Source: Acidobacteriota bacterium
Lineage (GTDB): Bacteria; Acidobacteriota; Blastocatellia; Pyrinomonadales; Pyrinomonadaceae
Direction of reading: 5' to 3'
Assembly: GCA_016716435.1 (NCBI GenBank)
Contig: JADJWI010000003.1
Span: 124,001 to 188,000, forward strand
DNA: 64,000 bases
Made by a program: the position numbers and the translations under genes. Shown one piece after another: positions 57,544 to 64,000 of this stretch (within the stretch, counting starts at the first letter, position 1; each line of letters opens with the position of its first letter). The notes under the pieces are model-generated. The model was not told the DNA's origin, did not search any database, and worked only from the letters and a program-made list of their open reading frames with translations.

Positions 57544-57972
57544 ATGAGCGAACCGGACGATCTCCGTACGCCGGACGCGGCTGAACTGATACCGAGCCAG
57601 CATCGGCGGCTGCTTATCTTGATGGCTGTGCTTGGCGCGGTCGCGGCGATTGCCGGGGCGATCTTTAGCTCGATAAGGTTCGGGGCGGGAATTGCGGTCG
57701 GGGTTCTGCTCGCATTTGTTAGCTATTTCTGGCTTCGATACTCGCTCAAGAAGGTTTTTGAAAGTACGCCCGAAGGCGAGCGTCCGCGTATCTCGGCCCT
57801 TAGATATTTGGCCCGGTACTTTGCTCTCGGTGCGGTCATCGCGGTTATCTACGTAAGCGATGTGCTGCCGATCGTTCCGGTAATTCTCGGTATGGCCGCG
57901 TTCGGCTTTGCCGTAGTCGCGGAAGGTTTGATACAGATTTTTTTAAGCTTCTCTAACAGGAAGGATATTTAA
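57544..57972 (+). CDS. atpI: ATP synthase protein I (AtpI-like)
   Basis: Protein of 142 residues with four transmembrane helices (LILMAVLGAVAAIAGAIF, GIAVGVLLAFVSYFWL, YFALGAVIAVIYV, VPVILGMAAFGFAVVAEGLI). Position just before atpB, two bases from its start, and the four-helix layout fit AtpI, which assists c-ring assembly. Confidence 0.8.
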   Translation: MSEPDDLRTPDAAELIPSQHRRLLILMAVLGAVAAIAGAIFSSIRFGAGIAVGVLLAFVSYFWLRYSLKKVFESTPEGERPRISALRYLARYFALGAVIAVIYVSDVLPIVPVILGMAAFGFAVVAEGLIQIFLSFSNRKDI

Positions 57973-57974
57973 TA

Positions 57975-58865
57975 ATGCTTTTATTTGCAGGTGAGCACCC
58001 GACACCGCTGATCGTCGAATTCGTCAATTACTATATCGGCGAGCCGCTCTATAATTTTCAGATCAATTACACCAAGCCCATCTGGGACAAGTTCTTCTCG
58101 AACTTTGGCACCGATGCGGAAACGATGTTCGGTGTTTATACCCCCGAGAACGCCGTTCCTTGGTACACGATAATGTTCGTCATCGCCTGTATTCTCGCGG
58201 TGGCGGTAATCGGACTACTGAAGGGCAAGCTCTCGGGCGACGATCCGCAGCCGGGCCAGATGACGCTCGAGGCGGGCTATCTTGCCGTTGCAAACTTGGT
58301 TGAGAACGTGATCGGGCCGCACGGGATGAAGTATTTCCCGGTCATCGCGACCTTTGCCGTGCTGGTGCTCATCTCGAACCTGATGGGTACGTTCCCGCTG
58401 TTCATGTCGCCGACGGCATCCGTCAACGTCACCTTTGCACTCGGTATCGCGTCGTTCGTCTATTATAACTACGTCGGTATAAGCGAGAATGGCTTTTTGA
58501 AGCATATCGGCCATCTTTCCGGCCCGAAGCTGCCGCTGCTGATGGCGATCTTTATCACTCCGCTGATCTTTTCGATCGAGCTTATCTCGAACATGATCCG
58601 GCCGCTGACGCTCGGCGTTCGCCTTTTCGCGAACCTTTACGCCGACGAGCAGATCTATTTCCAGATCTCAAATCTTTATCCGCCATACACGCAGATCTTG
58701 CTTCCGGCATTGTTGCTGGTATTGGCGGTCTTCGTCGCGTTTGTCCAGACGCTGGTCTTCACCCTGCTTTCGTCGATCTACGTTAGCGAGGTGACGCATC
58801 ACCATGACGATCATGGCGACCACGACGAGCATGCCGAGGGCCACGTGGCCGCGGCGCATGCATAA
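57975..58865 (+). CDS. atpB: ATP synthase F0 subunit a
   Basis: Protein of 296 residues. The essential Arg is in ISNMIRPLTLGVRLFANL (near residue 215), in the channel-forming helix that contacts the c-ring. FPLFMSPTASVNVTFALGIA and the last helices are typical. The C-terminal tail is His/Asp-rich (HHHDDHGDHDEH), unusual and potentially metal-binding. It forms the proton (or Na+) path of the rotary synthase. Confidence 0.94.
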   Translation: MLLFAGEHPTPLIVEFVNYYIGEPLYNFQINYTKPIWDKFFSNFGTDAETMFGVYTPENAVPWYTIMFVIACILAVAVIGLLKGKLSGDDPQPGQMTLEAGYLAVANLVENVIGPHGMKYFPVIATFAVLVLISNLMGTFPLFMSPTASVNVTFALGIASFVYYNYVGISENGFLKHIGHLSGPKLPLLMAIFITPLIFSIELISNMIRPLTLGVRLFANLYADEQIYFQISNLYPPYTQILLPALLLVLAVFVAFVQTLVFTLLSSIYVSEVTHHHDDHGDHDEHAEGHVAAAHA

Positions 58866-59095
58866 GGTTTTTGCGGTGCGTTAAATGCCCCGCGAAGAAC
58901 GCCTACGGGCGTAACACAATAGAAGAATCCGGACCGGGAACCTGCGTTTTATAGCAGCTATGCCCGCACGCGACAGGCGGCCTGACTCCAACGCGAGTAG
59001 AAATCAGGCAATACCGGAAGCGAGGCGAAATAATACCGGCAAAGCAGGCAACGGGCGGTTCTTCTAGATCAAATACAAACAGGAGACCTTTTAAA
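58866..59095 (+). other. Intergenic leader before atpE
   Basis: A 230-bp gap between atpB and atpE. It holds no gene. AGAAGAATCC near 58921 could pair with GGTTCTTCT near 59059. The length and pairing leave room for a structured leader, but no known RNA family is recognised. Confidence 0.25.
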
Positions 59096-59407
59096 ATGAA
59101 CAAGATCAAACAGATCGCCTACGCGGTCCTTACCATCGCTCTCGTCGCCCTGCCGGCAATGGCACAGGGTGCGGCCGACAACGACTCGACCGTTGCGTCG
59201 TATAAGGCAATCGCGGCCGGACTCGGCTTCGGCCTCGCCGCCGGCCTCGCCGCTATCGGCCAGGGACTCGTCGGTTCGCGTGCGGCCGAAGGCGCAGCCC
59301 GCAACCCGGGCGCAGCTTCGACCGTTCAGACCATCATGATCATCGCGCTCGCACTTATCGAGTCGCTCGTGCTCTTCGCACTGCTCATCGTCTTCGTTAA
59401 GCTTTAA
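59096..59407 (+). CDS. atpE: ATP synthase F0 subunit c
   Basis: Protein of 103 residues. A signal-like N-terminus (AYAVLTIALVALPAMAQ) precedes two helices. The first has GLAAGLAAIGQGLVGSRAAEG with RNPGAA in the polar loop; the second has LALIESLVLFALLIVF, where Glu is the ion-carrying residue. Gln in the first helix and Ser after the Glu resemble part of the Na+-binding set. Terminated right after. Confidence 0.94.
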   Translation: MNKIKQIAYAVLTIALVALPAMAQGAADNDSTVASYKAIAAGLGFGLAAGLAAIGQGLVGSRAAEGAARNPGAASTVQTIMIIALALIESLVLFALLIVFVKL

Positions 59408-59437
59408 TCGAAGACGGCAGAAAGTGCCGAAAAGTTG

Positions 59438-59486
59438 AATGCGGACCGGGCGTTCAGGCGCCTAGGTCCGCATTTTCTTTTCATTT
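59438..59486 (+). terminator. Intrinsic terminator of atpE
   Basis: AATGCGGACC (59438-59447) pairs with GGTCCGCATT (59465-59474) and is followed by TTCTTTTCATTTTTTCC. This ends the atp unit after atpE, with no atpF, atpH, atpA, atpG, atpD or atpC in the window. Confidence 0.9.
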
Positions 59487-59555
59487 TTTCCACATGCGGC
59501 CGCGATGTTGCGTCTTAAGTGCAACCCGCATAGGATATTATCGTTCTAATACGAA

Positions 59556-61043
59556 ATGGCTTACGACCTTACAGGACAGACCGTTGCCGAGAAATTCAAG
59601 CTTATCGGGCTGGTTAAGAGCGGCCCGGAGGGCGACCTTTATCGTGCCGAAAACACACTGATCGAAAAGCCGGTGACGCTTCTCGTACTGCCGGCCGACG
59701 CCGATGCGAAGGCTCGCGAGAGCTTTCGTAAGAATGCGAAGACCGCCTCGGCGGCCGAGCACCCGAACATGCTTAACGTGCTCGATTTCGGCATCGACGG
59801 CTCCGGCATTTCATACGCCGTCTGCGATGCCGCCAACCCGGAAACGCTTGGCCAGGCCATCGCCCGCGGCGGGAAGATGCCGGTTGAGAATGCGGTCGAG
59901 ATCGGCAAGCAGATCGCCGCCGCTCTTGAAACGCTCCACGCCTCGGGCCGTACGCACGGCAACCTGACCGCTGACAATATTTTACTTTCCGAAGTGGCCG
60001 AATCTGCTGCTATCGCCAAGGTCGCCGGCATCGGTTCGCTCGGCCCGCTTGAGCGGACGGGCGACGTGCTCGCAGCCGCTCCGTCGGAACTCGCTTATCT
60101 CGCACCCGAATTGTGTTCCGGAACAGATTCGCCCGATGCTCTTTCTGATATTTATTCGGCCGGCGTGGTGATCTATGAAATGATGGCCGGTACGGTTCCT
60201 TTTTCAGGCGAGAAGCCGACCGATGTGCTGCTCAAGCATATCGAGGAACCTCCGCCGCCGCTTTCCGCCTTTCGCTCGGACCTGCCGCCGACGCTTGAGC
60301 CGGTGATACTGAAAGCCCTTTCAAAAAGCCCCGAGATGCGTCAGCAGTCCGGTGCGGAATTGATGGGCGAGCTTTCGGCTGCCTTTGGCGATTCGCCCGC
60401 AGCGGTAGTTCAGGAACCGGCAAAGAAGAACAACTTTTGGGCAACGGCGGCGATGGTCTTGATCGGAACGGCCGCTCTCGGCGGTGCTCTGATCTATGCG
60501 ACTTGGAGCCCAAAGACCGACCCGGCAACCGCGCTCCAGCCGGACGCAAATGGCCTGCCGGTCCAGCCGATCAATCCGGCGACCGGCACCGAAGAGCAGC
60601 AGCTCGCCGTGATGCCGGCCTATTCGCTCGACGGAAATTCGAACATGTCGCTTTCGGCTCCGGATACCATGCCGGGCGGCGATGGCTACAACCCCTGGGC
60701 GACAGGCGTTCCGCCTCCGGGTGCTCCGAGCTATGTGCCGCCGGGCGGCGAGATGTATAACATCGACCCGCGGACCGGCAGCCCCTTTATGCCACCGGAT
60801 GGCGGCGTGATACTCGTGCCCGTGCCGGCAAATGTGAATACGCAGCCCACTGGCTCGCCGAGCCCCGGCCGCAACGCGAATGTGAACACCAACACTCGCC
60901 CGACAACGCCCGCGAACACCGCGAATACCGCTCCGGCCGCGACGCCGCGTCCCGCCGCCTCGCCGCGAAACACGCCTCCACCCACCCGAACGCCCGCACC
61001 GTCGCGGGACGATGGGCCTTCAGGCGATGAGCCCGGCCGATAG
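59556..61043 (+). CDS. Protein-kinase-like pseudokinase with extracytoplasmic Pro/Thr/Asn tail
   Basis: Protein of 495 residues. The kinase fold spans about 1-270: a Gly-loop relic VKSGPEGDLYRAEN, a strand without the ATP-anchoring Lys (PVTLLVLPADA), GNLTADNILLS in place of the HRDLKPxN catalytic loop (the catalytic Asp is absent), VAGIGS in place of DFG, and late-lobe LAPEL...SDIYSAGVVIYEMMAGTVPF. It is very likely catalytically dead. A transmembrane helix (ATAAMVLIGTAALGGALIY) leads to a long proline-, asparagine- and threonine-rich tail outside the cell. The end is convergent with moxR. Confidence 0.88.
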   Translation: MAYDLTGQTVAEKFKLIGLVKSGPEGDLYRAENTLIEKPVTLLVLPADADAKARESFRKNAKTASAAEHPNMLNVLDFGIDGSGISYAVCDAANPETLGQAIARGGKMPVENAVEIGKQIAAALETLHASGRTHGNLTADNILLSEVAESAAIAKVAGIGSLGPLERTGDVLAAAPSELAYLAPELCSGTDSPDALSDIYSAGVVIYEMMAGTVPFSGEKPTDVLLKHIEEPPPPLSAFRSDLPPTLEPVILKALSKSPEMRQQSGAELMGELSAAFGDSPAAVVQEPAKKNNFWATAAMVLIGTAALGGALIYATWSPKTDPATALQPDANGLPVQPINPATGTEEQQLAVMPAYSLDGNSNMSLSAPDTMPGGDGYNPWATGVPPPGAPSYVPPGGEMYNIDPRTGSPFMPPDGGVILVPVPANVNTQPTGSPSPGRNANVNTNTRPTTPANTANTAPAATPRPAASPRNTPPPTRTPAPSRDDGPSGDEPGR

Positions 61044-61051
61044 CGGCAGCT

Positions 61052-62008
61052 TTATCGCGGCACTTCTATTGTTTTCAGAATATCCGAAATAACGGCGTCG
61101 GTCGTCGCCCCCTCGAGCTCGGCCTCCGCCCGCAAGGCAAGCCTATGGCGGAGCACCGGGCGAGCGATGTCGCGGACGTCGTCGGGCGTCGGAAAATCGC
61201 GGCCGCGAATGGCGGCGAGCGCCTTTGAACACAGCAGCAGTGCGATCGAGGCACGCGGGCTCGCGCCATAGAGTATCGTCGGGTGGCTTCGCGTCCGGCG
61301 GACGATATCGACGATATACTTCTGCACGCCCGGCTCCATCCGCATATTTCGAACCTCGTGCCGGCAATGCGAGATGGCCGCAGCATCCTCAAGCGGGCGA
61401 ATATCGAGTTGTTCCAAATGGTGCGAGTTAAATCCCGAGTCCCAGCGGGCGACGATCTCGCGTTCGTCCGCTTCCTGCGGATAATCGATGATGATCTTCA
61501 GCAGAAAACGGTCGAGCTGTGCCTCGGGAAGCGGATACGTGCCCTCGTATTCGATCGGGTTTTCGGTCGCCAGCACGGTGAAAAGCGGCGAGAGTTGATA
61601 CCGCTCGCCGTCGATGGTCGACTGCCGCTCCTCCATCGCCTCAAGCAAAGCGGCCTGGGTCTTCGGCGGTGTCCGGTTGATCTCGTCGGCGAGCAGGATG
61701 TCCGTAAAGATCGGCCCGTGGCGAAGCGTGAACTCGGACGTCTGCATATTGAAGACGTTCGTGCCGGTGATGTCCGAGGGCATCAGGTCAGGCGTGAACT
61801 GAATACGCGAGAACCGCGCGCCGATTATCTCGGCCAGCGTCTTGACCATCAGCGTCTTCGCCGTGCCGGGAACGCCCTCGAGCAGTGCGTGGCCCTCGGC
61901 AAGAATTGCCACCAAGATCTGCTCGATGACCTCGTCCTGGCCGACGATGGTCTTCCGCAGTTCGTTCAAAATATGTGCGATGGTATTGGGTGTATATTGC
62001 AGCATCAT
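61052..62008 (-). CDS. MoxR-family AAA+ ATPase
   Basis: Protein of 318 residues. Walker A is GVPGTAKTLMVKTLAE, Walker B is LLADEINRTPPKTQAALLEAMEE, and the sensor regions are VLATENPIEYEGTYPLPEAQLDRF and GASPRASIALLL. MoxR ATPases act as chaperones that load metal or assemble partner complexes with von Willebrand domain proteins. The start at 62008 overlaps the TauE stop (TGATG). A longer frame to 62377 is a shadow across tauE. Confidence 0.93.
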   Translation of the reverse strand: MMLQYTPNTIAHILNELRKTIVGQDEVIEQILVAILAEGHALLEGVPGTAKTLMVKTLAEIIGARFSRIQFTPDLMPSDITGTNVFNMQTSEFTLRHGPIFTDILLADEINRTPPKTQAALLEAMEERQSTIDGERYQLSPLFTVLATENPIEYEGTYPLPEAQLDRFLLKIIIDYPQEADEREIVARWDSGFNSHHLEQLDIRPLEDAAAISHCRHEVRNMRMEPGVQKYIVDIVRRTRSHPTILYGASPRASIALLLCSKALAAIRGRDFPTPDDVRDIARPVLRHRLALRAEAELEGATTDAVISDILKTIEVPR

Positions 62009-62760
62009 CAATTTAAGAAAAGATCGGCGATCAGCTTGACCGCCAGCAAAAGCACGGTCGCGATAAATATGCCTCGCAGCCACGCCTCGTTCATCTTCGT
62101 CACAAAATACGCTCCGGCGTATGCCCCGGCGAACATCGTCACCGCAAGCACGGCCCCGAGCCTGTAATCCACTAGACCTTGCCACATAAAAACGAGCGTG
62201 GCAATCCCGGATGAGAACACGTTCACGAGCTTCGTCGCGGCGATCGCGCCGCCGTACGTCATCCCGAAAAACGCGACAAACGCGGCGGTCAAAACAGTAA
62301 CGTAGCCGCCGCTGTAAAGCCCGCCATAGATGGCGAGTAGGAACGTCGCCACAAGCCCGAAGGCCGTCAGCGACCATTCGCTGTTCGCCTTTTTGGCTCC
62401 ATTCGTCCGCGGCCCAAGTAACGTAAAAAGCACGATAGCGATCATCGCTACTGAGACGACGAGTTTCAACCCGATGCCGGTCATCATCCCGACCAAGGCC
62501 GCCCCGAGTGCGGAGCCGACCAACGTTACGGCGATCAAGGGCGAGAGCCGCTTTACCTCGAGCGTTCCCGTTCGCAGGAAGGGAATGGTCGCACCGACAG
62601 CCATAAATGTCAGCCCGAACATATTGGTCGCGACCGCCACTTTCTCATCGATGCCGAACTGGAACATCACCGGCACCGTGATCAGCGAATTGCTGCCCGT
62701 CACGACCCCGACGGCACTCGTTACAAAGAACAATGCGATAAGACCAATGAGCGTCTGCAT
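62008..62760 (-). CDS. TauE/SafE family membrane transporter
   Basis: Protein of 250 residues with about eight transmembrane helices. ALFFVTSAVGVVTGSNSLIT, NMFGLTFMAVGATIPFLRTG and IYGGLYSGGYVTVLTAAF fit the family (sulfite/sulfoacetate/anion export). The ATG at 62760 has the better position; an in-frame start at 62838 lies inside the DUF4350 gene. It sits between moxR and DUF4350, tightly coupled, an unusual insertion in an operon where a DUF58 protein is normally expected. Confidence 0.87.
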   Translation of the reverse strand: MQTLIGLIALFFVTSAVGVVTGSNSLITVPVMFQFGIDEKVAVATNMFGLTFMAVGATIPFLRTGTLEVKRLSPLIAVTLVGSALGAALVGMMTGIGLKLVVSVAMIAIVLFTLLGPRTNGAKKANSEWSLTAFGLVATFLLAIYGGLYSGGYVTVLTAAFVAFFGMTYGGAIAATKLVNVFSSGIATLVFMWQGLVDYRLGAVLAVTMFAGAYAGAYFVTKMNEAWLRGIFIATVLLLAVKLIADLFLN

Positions 62761-62770
62761 TCCCACGCGG

Positions 62771-64000
62771 CTATATCCTCCGCCTGCTGCTCCGCGAGAG
62801 CCGCATCGCTTCTTCAAGCTCGCGAAGGCTTCCGGCAAGCTTTAGCAACTCGCGTTTATCGGTCGGCTCGCCGTGGACGATGTCCTCGCATTTCTGCATC
62901 AGTGTTCCGACATCGCCGGCGTCGTGGCCGGTGCGTTCGGCGATCATCGCGGCAAGTTCTTTCCGCGAGGTCGTCGTATTATCAATACCAAAGTGGCGTG
63001 CGGCCCGCCGGCGGAAATCGCCGTAGATATTCTCCATCGCGAGGTCGAACGCCTTCGTCCGCTGCTGCAGCTCGGCCATCGCACCGACGTATTCCAGCTT
63101 TGAGAGCCGATCCGGATCAGGAGCCGGAACCGGCCGGGCAAACCGACGGCTTCGCGAGTACACGACGAATAGCCCGAGCACCGTTAGCTGCAGAAGTATG
63201 GCGATCACCGGCGTCCCGGCGAAATACTCGAAGACGCGATTGTTCCCAGAGCCGTAGCCGTGATGGTACTCGTTAAAGACGATGAGCCCGCCGCGTGCGG
63301 TCGCGAGATTGACGGCAAACTGGGCGTTGTCGGCGGCCGTAATGCCGCCATTTGCGACGACATACGGGTCGCCTACGTAAACGATCTCGCCCTCGCCGTA
63401 AGGAAAATCAACTACAAACGCCCGGCCCGACGCCGTCACGTGAACAAACGGCGCCGTGAACCACGTCTTTGCATCGTCCGGCGGCGTCTCGTCGGCCTGA
63501 TCGGGTGCTTCAGTCTGCGGTGTTTCGGCAGCAACGGGCGGCGGAGGCGGTGCCGAATTGGCGTCGCTTTCCGGTTCCGCGGTGTAAAAATCGAACGGCG
63601 TCGGATCAGGCGTCGGGCCCGAATAAGAATCCGAACCCGTGCCGGTGTCGGCCGGTGCCTCGTAAGTTTCGCCCTCGTAAGTTTCGGCGGTTTCTGCATC
63701 GATCGCGGCCACCGGTGCCCTCGTGACCTCGGCCGCCGAAGCGAAACGCGAGGGCTGAATGGCATTGACCCCGCGGGTCAAAAGGCTCGGCAGGTTAGGC
63801 CGGTATGCCGGAGTTGCCGCGGTCATCTGTGCCGGATTTGCCGGATCGACCGAAAGAATACCCGCGTCCGCGCCGGGCTTTGCCTCAAGCGTCCAGCCAA
63901 GCGAGGTAGTTAGTAGCTGCTTCGGTGGATCGCGGTCGATGATGACAAGCCGCCCGCCGCTCGAGACCCAGCTAAGTATCATCGAGGTGTCGTCCTCGCT
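62771..64000 (-). CDS. DUF4350 membrane protein (partial, 5' end outside window)
   Basis: The frame is open to the window edge (about 409 residues). An N-terminal domain (MILSWVSSGGRLVIIDRD region) precedes a low-complexity stretch rich in Ala, Glu, Pro and Thr (about residues 80-180). Then comes FVVDFPYGEGEIVYVGDP with FNEYHHGYGSG, the DUF4350 signature, a membrane helix (IAILLQLTVLGLFVVYS) and a cytoplasmic helical domain. DUF4350 commonly clusters with MoxR ATPases, as here. Its 3' end lies 11 bases before tauE. Confidence 0.85.
   Translation of the reverse strand, partial: SEDDTSMILSWVSSGGRLVIIDRDPPKQLLTTSLGWTLEAKPGADAGILSVDPANPAQMTAATPAYRPNLPSLLTRGVNAIQPSRFASAAEVTRAPVAAIDAETAETYEGETYEAPADTGTGSDSYSGPTPDPTPFDFYTAEPESDANSAPPPPPVAAETPQTEAPDQADETPPDDAKTWFTAPFVHVTASGRAFVVDFPYGEGEIVYVGDPYVVANGGITAADNAQFAVNLATARGGLIVFNEYHHGYGSGNNRVFEYFAGTPVIAILLQLTVLGLFVVYSRSRRFARPVPAPDPDRLSKLEYVGAMAELQQRTKAFDLAMENIYGDFRRRAARHFGIDNTTTSRKELAAMIAERTGHDAGDVGTLMQKCEDIVHGEPTDKRELLKLAGSLRELEEAMRLSRSSRRRI

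Noticed and set aside
58903..59109. A 68-codon minus-strand frame upstream of atpE
   Set aside because: No ribosome site, no homology pattern; the region is better seen as a leader for atpE.
62009..62377. N-terminal extension of MoxR across tauE
   Set aside because: The extra residues are Arg/Ala-rich without structure, and the true start at 62008 overlaps the tauE stop, a normal coupling.
63260..63913. A 217-codon plus-strand frame over the DUF4350 gene
   Set aside because: Composed of Arg-rich mirror sequence of the low-complexity part of the DUF4350 gene.

Overview
The window reads as a stretch of chromosome from a Gram-negative-type (diderm) heterotrophic bacterium with a G+C content near 60% by eye. 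It makes an outer membrane and lipopolysaccharide (LpxI, Kdo transferase, TonB receptor). Gene style and content resemble Acidobacteriota of the Blastocatellia/Pyrinomonas kind, but that placement is inference. I see no rRNA, tRNA, CRISPR array, phage, transposase or plasmid genes.

Layout. 1-4.7 kb: a truncated YwiC-like membrane gene and a RIC/YtfE di-iron repair gene, then MobA, a TonB receptor and a 7Fe-type ferredoxin. 4.8-8.3 kb: gluconeogenesis pair (class II fructose bisphosphatase, PEP synthase). 8.3-13.9 kb: DUF2085, a small domain protein, a secreted subtilase, a secreted Arg/Asn/Asp-rich protein behind a sigma-54-type promoter, RsmI, and a secreted protein. 13.9-24.2 kb (mostly minus strand): M28 and M16 peptidases, LpxI, a ParE/Phd pair, lipoyl synthase (frameshifted), a nickel superoxide dismutase (frameshifted) with its maturation protease and a [2Fe-2S] ferredoxin, a thioesterase, GxxExxY and a hydrolase. 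24.3-28 kb: an STT3-like membrane protein, a lipoprotein, an AI-2E transporter and a 43-residue membrane peptide. 28-35.3 kb (minus): PurF, a YdeP-type molybdopterin oxidoreductase, FdhD, fumarylacetoacetase and an unknown protein. 35.4-42.7 kb: RuvC, an SH3-like protein, PsuG, LepB, RNase III, a secreted protein, and a transpeptidase with a histone-H1-like tail. 42.9-47.8 kb: an NtrB/NtrC-type pair, DUF4126, DUF4349. 47.9-57 kb: a glycosyltransferase, a secreted glucan-dikinase-like protein, a TPR lipoprotein, EF-P, Kdo transferase, a zinc-ribbon-like protein, a GT21-like glycosyltransferase and an LCAT-like protein. 57-59.4 kb: ATP synthase AtpZ/AtpI/AtpB/AtpE without F1 genes. 59.5-64 kb: a pseudokinase, MoxR, TauE and a truncated DUF4350 gene.

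Themes. MobA, the YdeP oxidoreductase and FdhD serve a molybdenum enzyme. The sigma-54 activator and the sigma-54-type promoter imply enhancer-dependent regulation. LpxI, Kdo transferase and the GT21-like enzyme build envelope lipids.

The most unusual signal is non-coding. At least eight gene borders carry degenerate tandem arrays of 7-, 8- or 9-base words, usually as facing inverted pairs, with the same words recurring at separate loci and often supplying a stop or start codon. A separate 130-bp nested palindrome sits in frame inside the molybdopterin oxidoreductase. Two 1-nt frameshifts about 1 kb apart (lipA, sodN) are either assembly errors or real inactivation.
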